A DNA stretch of 64,000 nt from Saccharothrix sp. NRRL B-16348 (GTDB taxonomy: Bacteria > Actinomycetota > Actinomycetes > Mycobacteriales > Pseudonocardiaceae): positions 415,255 to 479,254 of the forward strand of contig NZ_LGED01000001.1 of NCBI RefSeq assembly GCF_001280085.1, given 5' to 3'. Under the pieces are notes generated by a model that made no database searches, had not been told where the DNA came from, and worked only from the letters and a program-made list of their open reading frames with translations. Every line of letters begins with the position of its first letter. Position 1 is the stretch's first letter. Of this stretch, positions 15,393-23,859 are shown in pieces. The position numbers and the translations under genes were made by a program.

Positions 15393-17296
15393 TCGTGGCG
15401 GCCGTTCTCCTTGGCGTGGTTGGCGAGCAGTGACGCCACCGTCACGGCCGGGCCGCTGTCGTCGCGCAGCCGCCTGCGTCTGGGCGGCTCGTCGGCCTCG
15501 GGCTCCTCGGACGGCCAGACCGCCGGGGGCAGGTGCTGGGTCGCGGTCACGTCCTCGACCGGCCGGGGTGCGGTGGTCGGACGCGGGGCCGGTGGGCGGG
15601 GCGGGGGTTGCGCCGGTGTGCGCTGGGCCGGCGTGCCGCGCGGGGGTGTGCCGGGGATCGGCGTGCCGTTGACGGGCGTGCCCCTCGGCGGGGTGGCCGG
15701 TCTGCCGTTGATCGGCGTGCCGCCGGGTGGGGTGCCCGGAGCCGACGTGCCGTTGGCCGGCACGCCCCGCGGTTGGGCGCCGTTGACGGGCGTGCCGTTG
15801 ACGGGGGTGCCGCGCGGTGGGGTGCCGGGGACTGGCGTGCCGTTGACCGGCACACCTCTCGGCGGCGTGCCCGGAGCGACCCGTGGTGGGGTGCCGTTGA
15901 CCGGTGCCCCGTTGACCGGCGTGCCTCGGGGTGGCGTGCGCGGAGGTGGGGTGCGCTGGGGTGGCGGCGTGCGCTGGGGCGGTGGCGTGCGCAGGCGGAC
16001 CGGCCGGATCACCACGGTCGGCTGCTCGCGCACGGGCTCCGGTTCGTCCGGTTCCTCGGACTCCTCCGGCCACTCGGCGTCCTCGGCGTCGACGTCCTCG
16101 AACTCGTCCTCGAACTCGTCGAGTTCCTCGTCCTCGAACTCCGCCTCGTCCGCAACCTCCGGCTCCGGCTCCGGTTTGGGCGTGGGCTTGCCGGACAGCT
16201 TCCGGGCGAGCATGTGGCTCGGCTTCTCCACGAACCGGTAGCTCAGCTCGACCACGCCGAACGTCAGGGCCACCGCGAGCGGGATCGCCAACCACAGCGG
16301 CACGGTCGGCCGCATCAGGTCCAGCGTCACGAACGCCACGAGCCCGTGCAGCAGGTAGATCGAGTAGCTGCGCTCCGAGAGCGCGATCCAGATCTTGCGC
16401 TCCTTGAGCCGCGGCTCCGCGAAGTACCCGGCCAGGAAGAACAGCAGCGCGAACGCGAGCGCGAGGTTGTACGAGGTGTCGAGCCGGCCGAGCTTCAGGG
16501 ACTCGGCGAGCACGTACAGCGACCACGCGATGCCGACGTACACCCCGCCGAGCCACAGCGGGACGCGCTTGCTCGTGGTCGCCCAGATGATCTGGCCGAT
16601 GATCGGGATGGGCAGGTACGACACGTTCACCGCGAACAGCGCCCACGACGCGCCGAACTCGCGGGCGCTCATCATCACCACGAACACGAACGTCAGCTGC
16701 ACGCCGATGGCGAGCCACGTCCAGCGCCGCATCACCGGCAGCAGCAGCACGAGCAGGAGGTAGAAGATGACCTCGACGACGAGCGTCCACGCGACGCCGA
16801 CCATCACCACCTGCGGCACGATCAGATAGTTGATCACCAGCGAGTTGGTGAGGACGGTCCACCAGGTGATCGACGGCTCTTCCGCGCCGATCAGCGTCTG
16901 CGCGCCGAGCAGGATCACGGCGGCGGTCAGCAGCACCACGAACGTCATCGGGATGTAGACGCGGACCAGCCGGTTGAGGCCGAACCGCCGCTGGCCCTGG
17001 CGCAACGCGATCGGCGTCACCACGAACCCGCTGACCAGGAAGAAGAACGGCACCGCGATCTGGCCGATGCCCTGCAACCCCATGTGCATCGGGTCGCTGG
17101 TGAGCGCGTCGATGAAGTCGATGCCCGGCGTCGGGCCCACTTCCCGCTTGGCGACCCACTGCTCGGCGATGTGGCTGTAGAAGACGAGCAGCGCGGCCAG
17201 CCCGCGTCCGATGTCGATGAACGCGATGCGAACCTTCGGCGGTGCCGTCTGACCGTCCAGGGGTCCGCCCCTTCCCAGTCGCCGCCGCCTCCCCAC
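15389..17296 (-). CDS. Acyltransferase-3 membrane protein with acidic linker and TPPRGTPVNG-repeat tail
   Basis: 635 residues. Residues about 20-375 are an acyltransferase-3 domain with roughly ten helices; FIDIGRGLAALLVFYSHI carries the conserved His, and VPFFFLVSGFVVTP, ERSYSIYLLHGLVAF and VEKPSHMLARKL follow. Such proteins carry acyl groups across the membrane to surface sugars. Then come a strongly acidic stretch (EFEDEELDEFEDEFEDVDAE) and about 150 residues of Pro/Thr-rich repeats built on TPPRGTPVNGTP. The last 40 residues (PPRRRRLRDDSGPAVTVASLLANHAKENGRHD) look ordered and may be a docking motif. The tail should be cytoplasmic if helix counts are right. GTG start at 17296, 48 nt after the next acyltransferase gene, so same operon. 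Confidence 0.82.
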   Translation of the reverse strand: MGRRRRLGRGGPLDGQTAPPKVRIAFIDIGRGLAALLVFYSHIAEQWVAKREVGPTPGIDFIDALTSDPMHMGLQGIGQIAVPFFFLVSGFVVTPIALRQGQRRFGLNRLVRVYIPMTFVVLLTAAVILLGAQTLIGAEEPSITWWTVLTNSLVINYLIVPQVVMVGVAWTLVVEVIFYLLLVLLLPVMRRWTWLAIGVQLTFVFVVMMSAREFGASWALFAVNVSYLPIPIIGQIIWATTSKRVPLWLGGVYVGIAWSLYVLAESLKLGRLDTSYNLALAFALLFFLAGYFAEPRLKERKIWIALSERSYSIYLLHGLVAFVTLDLMRPTVPLWLAIPLAVALTFGVVELSYRFVEKPSHMLARKLSGKPTPKPEPEPEVADEAEFEDEELDEFEDEFEDVDAEDAEWPEESEEPDEPEPVREQPTVVIRPVRLRTPPPQRTPPPQRTPPPRTPPRGTPVNGAPVNGTPPRVAPGTPPRGVPVNGTPVPGTPPRGTPVNGTPVNGAQPRGVPANGTSAPGTPPGGTPINGRPATPPRGTPVNGTPIPGTPPRGTPAQRTPAQPPPRPPAPRPTTAPRPVEDVTATQHLPPAVWPSEEPEADEPPRRRRLRDDSGPAVTVASLLANHAKENGRHD

Positions 17297-17343
17297 CGCC
17301 CAGCATGGTAACGGAAGGCTCTCGATCAGACGGCGGATCGTGA

Positions 17344-18459
17344 CTATCCCGGGCGGCCGGTAACGCTGCCCCGCCGTTCCCAGCGGCGGATCGCCCGATC
17401 GGCGGGCATCTCGACCCAGCGGTGCAGCGCCTCGGACGCCAGGTACGTGACGGCGAGCCCGATCAGGACCACCAGGTTCTCGTCCAGGTGGGGCATCAGG
17501 GTGTCGAAGACCGGGTAGATGGCGCACACGTGCACCAGATAGATCGCGTAGGTGCGCTTGGCCCACGCCTTGACGAACGCCGAGCGGCTGACGCGGTCCT
17601 GCGCCTTCATCAGCAGCACCACCACGAGCACCGCCAGCAGCACGGTGCGGGGCACGCCGTCGCCCTGGAACGTGAGGCCGAGCTTGTCCGCCCAGACCAG
17701 CAGCAGGAAGTGGACCGAGCCGATCGCCACGCCTGCCACCGGGTGGACCTTCCCGGAGTGCACGAGAGAGATCAGCTGCCCCATGCACAGGATCGGGATG
17801 TAGGTGGCGAACCCGGTGAAGTGCGCGCCGAAGAACTCGTTGTGCGGCGCGGCGAGCAGCGTCAGGCACGACAGGGCGGCGATCACGAGCGGCGGCACCC
17901 ACGCCCACGTGCGCAGCAACGGGATGGAGAGCGCCACCAGCACGTAGAAGACGATCTGCACGCGCAACGTCCACGTGATGGCGAGCAGCGCGACGTCCGG
18001 TTCCGCGAAGCTGTTGCCCAGCACCATGCCGAGCAGCAGCTTGTCCACGCCGAGCGGGCCTTCCCAGACCCGCGAGATCCGCAGCCCGAAGTTGATCAGG
18101 CACCAGCCGAGGAAGGTCACCACGAACAGCAGCGGCGCGAGGCGGGTGACGCGGCGGCGGAGGAACTGGCCGGGTGTCTCGCGGTTGGTCACATGGGTGA
18201 CGACGACACCGCTGACCACGAAGAAGAACGCGACGCCGACGAACGAGATCCACGGGTGCAGGTGCAGCGTGTCCGCGCTGACCCACTTGGTCCACGTCCA
18301 GGCCCACCACTCCTCGGTGACGCCGGCGAACCAGGCGAGGACGTGGGTGAAGACGACCGCGCACGAGGCGATCACCCGCAGCAGGTCGAGGCCGTGCAGG
18401 TAGCCGTCGCGCTTGGCCGGTGCGGTCTTGGGCGGCTGTCGTACTTCGGTTGTGCTCAT
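17344..18459 (-). CDS. Acyltransferase-3 family membrane protein
   Basis: 371 residues with about ten helices. Acyltransferase-3 features: GLDLLRVIASCAVVFTHVLAWF with the conserved His, GVAFFFVVSGVVVTHVTNRETP and RTYAIYLVHVCAIYPVF. It lacks the long C-terminal tail of the neighbouring paralogue. It would modify surface polysaccharide or lipid with acyl groups; substrate unknown. The ATG at 18459 overlaps the stop of the upstream gene (ATGA), so translation is coupled. It is part of the minus-strand surface-glycan operon. Confidence 0.88.
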   Translation of the reverse strand: MSTTEVRQPPKTAPAKRDGYLHGLDLLRVIASCAVVFTHVLAWFAGVTEEWWAWTWTKWVSADTLHLHPWISFVGVAFFFVVSGVVVTHVTNRETPGQFLRRRVTRLAPLLFVVTFLGWCLINFGLRISRVWEGPLGVDKLLLGMVLGNSFAEPDVALLAITWTLRVQIVFYVLVALSIPLLRTWAWVPPLVIAALSCLTLLAAPHNEFFGAHFTGFATYIPILCMGQLISLVHSGKVHPVAGVAIGSVHFLLLVWADKLGLTFQGDGVPRTVLLAVLVVVLLMKAQDRVSRSAFVKAWAKRTYAIYLVHVCAIYPVFDTLMPHLDENLVVLIGLAVTYLASEALHRWVEMPADRAIRRWERRGSVTGRPG

Positions 18460-19421
18460 GCGAGGCGCTTTCGGCAGCGGTGCAGCAGCTCGGCGGCGAG
18501 GCACGTGCACGTCAACGAGATCGGGATGGCCAACGCGGGCGTGACCACGAGGTGCTGGACGCCGAGCACGGCGTACCCGACGACCGGGATCGACACGAAC
18601 AGCGGCAGCGCCCGGCTGTCCAGCCAGCGCACCACCCGCGTCGCGGCGATCGACGCGCCCCTCGGCAACGCGATCAGGAACAGCAGCAGCGCGTAGCCGG
18701 CGGCCAGCGGGCGCCAGAACGCGGCGGACTCGGGGAACACCCGTTCCGCCAGCACCAATAGCGCGAGGCACAGCAGGCCCAGCACCAGCGCGTGCCACCG
18801 GAACAGCAGCTCGGTGCGGAACAGCCACGCGATCTGGCCGAGCGTCGCCAGCGGCACGAGCGCCGCCGTCAGGCCGATCACGCGCAGCGCGTCGTGCTCA
18901 CCGGTCGAGGTCGCCCACCCGCCCGCGAGCACGAGCAGGCACACGACCTCCAGCTGTACGAACACGGCCAGGCCGGGGAACCGGTGGTGCAGCGGCAGCA
19001 GCACCAGCAGGAGCAGCGCGAACAACGCCACCGCGCCGACCGGCGTGGTGATCGCCGGGTCCACCAACGGCTCCGCGCCGACGGCGAGCAGCAGCGCGCC
19101 GACGGCCGCGGCGAGGACGAGGGCGGGTAGTCCCCTCCGGGCCAGTCGCGTCGCGAACGGCAGCCGGCCCGTGCCGGCCGCGCGGGCGGCGCCGGAGATG
19201 GTGAACCCGGCGACCATCAGCAGCAGCGCCACACCGAGGAACCCGAAGTCCTCGCCGACGCCGGTCGGCCGGTTGACCCAGTTGCGGACCACCAGCACCA
19301 GGTCGGACGAGTGGCCGTGCCGGTCGAGCCAGAGCCCCACGAGGTAGCTGTAGGCGATCAGGCACACGGCGGCGGCCGTCACCACGCTCACCCCCGCGAC
19401 CGGGGTCCTCCGCTCATCCAT
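18456..19421 (-). CDS. Acyltransferase-3-like polytopic membrane protein, divergent
   Basis: 321 residues with nine or ten hydrophobic helices. Layout resembles acyltransferase-3 proteins (GEDFGFLGVALLLMVAGFTISG corresponds to the FFFVSGF region), but the usual N-terminal histidine motif (D..R..A...V...H) is not evident; the first helix reads VVTAAAVCLIAYSYLVGLWL. It may therefore be catalytically inactive, a partner subunit, or a permease. The start overlaps the upstream gene by 8 nt and the stop overlaps the downstream acyltransferase, so the three are tightly coupled. Confidence 0.7.
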   Translation of the reverse strand: MDERRTPVAGVSVVTAAAVCLIAYSYLVGLWLDRHGHSSDLVLVVRNWVNRPTGVGEDFGFLGVALLLMVAGFTISGAARAAGTGRLPFATRLARRGLPALVLAAAVGALLLAVGAEPLVDPAITTPVGAVALFALLLLVLLPLHHRFPGLAVFVQLEVVCLLVLAGGWATSTGEHDALRVIGLTAALVPLATLGQIAWLFRTELLFRWHALVLGLLCLALLVLAERVFPESAAFWRPLAAGYALLLFLIALPRGASIAATRVVRWLDSRALPLFVSIPVVGYAVLGVQHLVVTPALAIPISLTCTCLAAELLHRCRKRLA

Positions 19422-20070
19422 CGGCGGGCAGCGCCTTGAGCTGCTTGCCCAGCAGGGCGCCGAAGTCGGCCAGGTGCTCGACCGCGCGCGCGTTGAACTC
19501 GACCCGCGTGACCAGGTCGCCGTGCACGTAGTGCGCCCGTGCGGTCGCCTTGGCGTTCGGCTCGGCGTCGGCGTCGGGCACGACCTCCACGACCCGGTTG
19601 ACGCCGTCCGCGCCGGGCCTGCGGGCGAGGCCGAACGAGAGCTGCAGCTGGTCGAGCTCGTCGGCGGCGCGCAGTGCGGCCTCCCGGTCGGCCATCCGGA
19701 TCACCGCGACCAGGACGCGGCCCTCGGGGAGCTTGGCCGACACGGTCATCCGCGACGCGCCCGCGCCTCCCCTGGTGAAGACGTCCACCTCGGCCGGGTT
19801 CAGGAAGTTCAACGACTCGACGTCCTTGAAGGCCAGCACGTGGTCGTAGTACTCGGTGCCCGAGTCGAAGTCGGCCAGCGCGAGCCGCGGCGCGGCCTGG
19901 CGGCCTTCCTCGCCGACCAGCGGGACGTTGCGCGCGTTGTCCGGCAGCGCCGGCGTGCCGAACAGCGCCCAGGCGCCGACGACGCCGACGACGCCGCCGA
20001 CGAGCAACGCGATGACCGACAAAATGCCGGCGGGAGAGGAGGTGCGCGACGGCGTCCGGCGGTCGGACAC
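19414..20070 (-). CDS. Membrane-anchored extracytoplasmic protein, paralogue of the 23852-24970 gene
   Basis: 218 residues. A short cytoplasmic N-terminus and one helix (AGILSVIALLVGGVVGVVGAWALF) precede an extracytoplasmic domain of about 170 residues. The end, ARAHYVHGDLVTRVEF then FGALLGKQLKALPADG, matches the end of the protein encoded at 23852-24970 (ARVRGHYSSKDLIIRVDV then FDDALEAQLEVLAADG), so the two domains are related. No known family is recognised. Both flank the giant glycosyltransferase within one gene block, suggesting a shared accessory role in building or sensing a surface glycan. It begins 20 nt after a strong hairpin and overlaps the next gene by 8 nt. Confidence 0.72.
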   Translation of the reverse strand: MSDRRTPSRTSSPAGILSVIALLVGGVVGVVGAWALFGTPALPDNARNVPLVGEEGRQAAPRLALADFDSGTEYYDHVLAFKDVESLNFLNPAEVDVFTRGGAGASRMTVSAKLPEGRVLVAVIRMADREAALRAADELDQLQLSFGLARRPGADGVNRVVEVVPDADAEPNAKATARAHYVHGDLVTRVEFNARAVEHLADFGALLGKQLKALPADG

Positions 20071-20090
20071 GACACCTCCCCCTATCAGAC

Positions 20091-20117
20091 GCGGCTCCCA
20101 CCGGTGGTGGGAGCCGC
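20091..20117 (-). terminator. Perfect 12-bp hairpin after the glycosyltransferase-FkbM gene
   Basis: GCGGCTCCCACC at 20091-20102 pairs perfectly with 20106-20117 around a GGT loop. It lies 50 nt past the stop of the giant gene and 20 nt before the next start, so it may terminate or attenuate the operon at this point. Confidence 0.65.
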
Positions 20118-20166
20118 GTCGATTGTAAGTGAGGAGATTGGTCCCCTGTCCTGGAAAACGGTCAGG

Positions 20167-23100
20167 TCAGAGTGGGCGAAGCCACAGTGTGACGAAACCG
20201 GTGTCGACCGCGTCCGCCTGTCGCACCAGGTCCTCGTCGGCGTGCTCCACCTGCGGGTCCCCGCCGAGCGGCACGGGGGCGTAGCCCATCTTGCGGTAGC
20301 CGAGGAGCACCTGGAGCGGGTCGTCGCCGAGTTCCACGATCGCGCCCGGGCAGAACTCGCACACCACGTGCGGGCGGTCGCGTTCCAGGACGGCGCTCAA
20401 GCCGGCGATCGCCCGGTGGTCGCGGCCCTGCAGGTCGACCTTCACCAGCGTGACGCGGCGGTCGACCACCTCGGGCCTGCCGTCGAGCCGGACCGCGGGG
20501 ATCACCACGCCGCCCGCGCCCTCGTCGGACAGCTCGTGCGCCCGGTGGTCGCCGCTGTTGTCGTCCTCGGCCTGCACGAGGCGGATGCTGCCGTCCTCGT
20601 CCCACGCCGCGATCGGCAGCACCTCGACCGTACGCGCGCCCTCGGCGCCCAGGTTCGCCACGACGTTGCGGCGCAGGTAGTCGGCGTTGACCGGGTTGGC
20701 CTCCACCGCGACGACCGAAGCGACGCCCTTGGCCCGCCGGAGCAGGCGCAGCGTGTGGTAGCCGACGTGCGCGCCGATGTCGACGAACGTGCCGTCGCCG
20801 ACGAGACCGGCCATCAGGTCGGCCTCCTCGACCTCCCACGACCGGTGGTAGGCGAGCCACGGCAGCACGACGTTGTCCACGGGCAGCAGCAACGCGCCCG
20901 CGTCGCACACCACCACGTCGGCGCCCTCGGGCACCGGCGCGTGCCGCAGCCGGGCAGTGTCCTGCACCGCGGACAGCGTCCGGGCCAGCTCGGTGATCCG
21001 CTGCTCGTCGCCGTCCAGCCGCTGGTCGCGCTCGGCGAACCGGTTGAACGTGGTCCGCTCGTCGTCCTCCAGCCGCGACCACACCCGTTCGAGGGTGTGG
21101 TCGAGCTGCTGCTCCAGGTTCGTCAGCTTCGCCGCGTTGTCGTCCCGCGCGTCCCGCAGGGTGGAGCGGAACTCGTCCTGCACGTTCGCGAGGCGGGTCT
21201 TGAGGCCCTCGTTCGCCCAGCGCGTCGACTCGACGTTCGACTCGACCGCCTCCAGCCGCGCGACCACGCTGTTCAGCGTGTCCTCGACGCCGCCGACGAG
21301 CGTGCCCATCACCTTGCGCTGGTGCACGTCGTAGTGGTCGATGGCGCGCAGCACGGCCTTGCGCAGCGCGGGCGCGAGCGGCGTGCGCGACGCGGCGCCC
21401 ACCTCGGCCCGCCACAGCAGCGCCTGCTTGGACTCGCGCAACGGCCGCAGCAGGTCCGCTCCCGGCAGCTCGGCCCGGTACCCCGCGCCACCGCTGCCCT
21501 TCCAGCTCTCGTGCGCCGCGCGCAGCTGCTCGGCCATCCACGTGGCGGCCCGCTGCACCGACCGCGTGCGCAGGATGTGCTCCCGGGCCGCACGACCGCG
21601 CCGGGCGGCCTCGGCCGGGTTGTCCGCGACCTCGCGCATGGCGCGGGCGGCGGCGTCCAGGTCGGGCTCGGCCCACACCGCGCTCGCCGGGTACGGGTGG
21701 TTGCCCGGACCCACCGGAACCAGCTTGTGCGGCACCGGCCAGCCGGTCTTGGCGCTCAGGAACTCCGTGGTGCTGGAGTAGTCGGTGGAGATCACCGGCA
21801 TGGCCCGCGCCATCGCCTCGGCCACGGTGAGGCCGAAGCCCTCGCTGCGGTGCAACGAGACGTAAGCGCTGCTCGACGCGTACAGGTCGTCCAGCTCCTG
21901 CACGGACAGGTAGCGCTCGACCAGCTCGATCCGCGGGTCGTCCATGACCTTCACCCGCAGCCGCTCGGCGGTGTGCGGGTTCTTGTCGCCGTTGATCGCC
22001 TTGAGCACCAGGCGCACGTCGTCGCGGCCCTCGAAGGCCCGCTGGAACGCCTCGACCAGGCCCCACGGGTTCTTGCGCTGCCCGATGCTGAAGAAGTCGA
22101 ACGCGAACAGGAACTGCACCGGGTCGCCGGGACGGCGCTCCGGCCGGGACACCGCGCCGGGGTCGCGCACGGGCACCGGGATCGCCTTCACCGGGACCGA
22201 CGTGTGCTTGGCGATGGCGTCGCGGCAGAACTCGCTGACCGTCCACACCTCGTCGACCAGGTCGAACGCGTGGTGCATCTCGCCGGGGAACTCCTCGAGC
22301 TCCCACGCCCACAGGCCGATCCGGTAGCGGTGGTGGCCGACGTGCGGCTGGTGGTCCAGCACCGCGCGGGTCTGGTCGGCGTTCACGCACAGCAGGCTGA
22401 TCGGGAACCGCGGCTGCCCGACCGTGCCCGGCTCGGCCAGGCCCGTGCGGTTGGACACCAGCTGGTCTTCGACCACCGAGACGACCGGCACGCCGGACTC
22501 GCGGATCGCGTCGTGCACCAGCCGTGCCATCTCGCCGACGCCCAGCTCGGCGGTCAGGTAGCCGACCACGTTGACGCCGAACTCGTCCGACGGCTCCGAC
22601 GGCTCGACCGGCTCGGCGGGCAGCGCCCACGCGGGCAGCGACGCCTCGGTCACGCCGGAACTCGCGCACCAGGAGCGGAACGGCGCGGCGTCACGGCTGT
22701 GCGGCAACGGGAACGCGGTCTTCAGGTCGGGCCGCGAGTCCCACACCGCCTGCACGAGACGGCTCATCGTGGTGCCGACGGGCGCGTCGTCCGGCGGGCA
22801 GGCGAGCCACTCGCGCAGCGCCTTGCCGCCGTCGGAGTCGAACGCGTGCGGCGGCGCCGGCTTCTTCTTCCGCTCGGACTTCACCCACGCGTCCCGGTAC
22901 AGGGTGCGCATGGCCGGGCTGATCTTCGTGCCGTCGGCCATCTTCGCGAAGCCGTACGGGATCGACTCCAGCGTCTCGGCGTAACCATTGCCCTGCAAGG
23001 ACGCCCGGTAGCCGTCGCACAGCTCGCGGACCGTCGGGTGCTCGGACAGCACCACGCGCGGCCGGTACGGCGTGTGGCACGACAGCAGCCACGGGTGCTC

Positions 23101-23859
23101 CGGCCGGTAGCCGCTGTAGTGGAAGAACCGCAGCGGGTGGCCGCCCGCGGTCAGCACGCCGTCCGCGTCGCGCTCGACCGGGCGTTCGTGGATGTTCCAG
23201 TAGGCGACGTTGAAACCGGGGTCACGCAGCACGGTGTTGTCGAACAGCGCGGGCACCTGGTCCACCCACCGCTGGTCGGTGAACAGCTGCTTCTCCGGCG
23301 CCACGATCGCGTCGTGGCGCAGGCGCTCGGCCCAGAAGTCCAGGAACGGCCCGGAACCGGGACCGGTGGCCACGAAACCGAGGTTGAAGATCCCGGCGCC
23401 CATGATCGCGGCTTCGCTCGGGTCCTTGCCGTCGCGGGGCAGCGGGTTGAGGAAGTGCGGAGTGAGCACGATGCCGTGCGCGAGCGCCAGCTCCTCCAGC
23501 TCCGGCATCGGGGCGAAGACCTCGATGTCCGGGTCCAGGTAGATGACCACGTCGGCGTGCGCCCGCAGCTCGCGCAGCAGGTACGGCTTCACCGCCGTGG
23601 CCAGCTCCGTGACGTTGTAGGCCGTGGCCATGCGCAGGTAGTCGTCCGCGTCGATGCCGCTGGCCTCGGGGCCGACCGTGCGCAGCCTGCCCTGCCGCTC
23701 GCCCGAGCCGCGCGGCGCGTCGATCACCGCGATCACGAACTCGTGGTCGGGGTGGTGCTTGAGGTAGGACGCGGCGAGGACGCGCGCGGCGGGCATGTAG
23801 TTACGGGCGACGACGGTGCACGCGGTCACGGCGCCGGCGTCGTTGCGCGGGTCAGCCAT
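20167..23859 (-). CDS. Giant GT-A / GT-B glycosyltransferase with coiled coil and FkbM-type methyltransferase
   Basis: 1230 residues. Residues about 12-320 look like a GT-A transferase, with DPD at 109-111 in VVIYLDPDIEVFAP as the metal-binding motif. From about 428 (GVNVVGYLTAELGVGEMARL) to 800 runs a GT4-like GT-B transferase, with HRSEGFGLTVAEAMA around Glu673 as the nucleotide-sugar site. Residues about 880-1000 are charged heptad-like coiled coil. From about 1010 comes an FkbM-type SAM methyltransferase: FVDIGAHVGYHTL at 1025 and VAVEANP. One chain could thus add two sugars and methylate the product, a plausible assembly-and-capping machine. It has no signal peptide or membrane segment, so is cytoplasmic. 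It overlaps the upstream anchored-protein gene by 8 nt. Confidence 0.9.
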   Translation of the reverse strand: MADPRNDAGAVTACTVVARNYMPAARVLAASYLKHHPDHEFVIAVIDAPRGSGERQGRLRTVGPEASGIDADDYLRMATAYNVTELATAVKPYLLRELRAHADVVIYLDPDIEVFAPMPELEELALAHGIVLTPHFLNPLPRDGKDPSEAAIMGAGIFNLGFVATGPGSGPFLDFWAERLRHDAIVAPEKQLFTDQRWVDQVPALFDNTVLRDPGFNVAYWNIHERPVERDADGVLTAGGHPLRFFHYSGYRPEHPWLLSCHTPYRPRVVLSEHPTVRELCDGYRASLQGNGYAETLESIPYGFAKMADGTKISPAMRTLYRDAWVKSERKKKPAPPHAFDSDGGKALREWLACPPDDAPVGTTMSRLVQAVWDSRPDLKTAFPLPHSRDAAPFRSWCASSGVTEASLPAWALPAEPVEPSEPSDEFGVNVVGYLTAELGVGEMARLVHDAIRESGVPVVSVVEDQLVSNRTGLAEPGTVGQPRFPISLLCVNADQTRAVLDHQPHVGHHRYRIGLWAWELEEFPGEMHHAFDLVDEVWTVSEFCRDAIAKHTSVPVKAIPVPVRDPGAVSRPERRPGDPVQFLFAFDFFSIGQRKNPWGLVEAFQRAFEGRDDVRLVLKAINGDKNPHTAERLRVKVMDDPRIELVERYLSVQELDDLYASSSAYVSLHRSEGFGLTVAEAMARAMPVISTDYSSTTEFLSAKTGWPVPHKLVPVGPGNHPYPASAVWAEPDLDAAARAMREVADNPAEAARRGRAAREHILRTRSVQRAATWMAEQLRAAHESWKGSGGAGYRAELPGADLLRPLRESKQALLWRAEVGAASRTPLAPALRKAVLRAIDHYDVHQRKVMGTLVGGVEDTLNSVVARLEAVESNVESTRWANEGLKTRLANVQDEFRSTLRDARDDNAAKLTNLEQQLDHTLERVWSRLEDDERTTFNRFAERDQRLDGDEQRITELARTLSAVQDTARLRHAPVPEGADVVVCDAGALLLPVDNVVLPWLAYHRSWEVEEADLMAGLVGDGTFVDIGAHVGYHTLRLLRRAKGVASVVAVEANPVNADYLRRNVVANLGAEGARTVEVLPIAAWDEDGSIRLVQAEDDNSGDHRAHELSDEGAGGVVIPAVRLDGRPEVVDRRVTLVKVDLQGRDHRAIAGLSAVLERDRPHVVCEFCPGAIVELGDDPLQVLLGYRKMGYAPVPLGGDPQVEHADEDLVRQADAVDTGFVTLWLRPL

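Noticed and set aside
15600..15980. DNA-level minisatellite of functional interest by itself
   Set aside because: The repeat is explained by the TPPRGTPVNG protein repeats in frame of the acyltransferase gene.
14001..17306. 1101-codon minus-strand frame across the SGNH and acyltransferase genes
   Set aside because: Arg/Pro/Ala/His low-complexity translation with no domains; the true frames in both genes have clear motifs.
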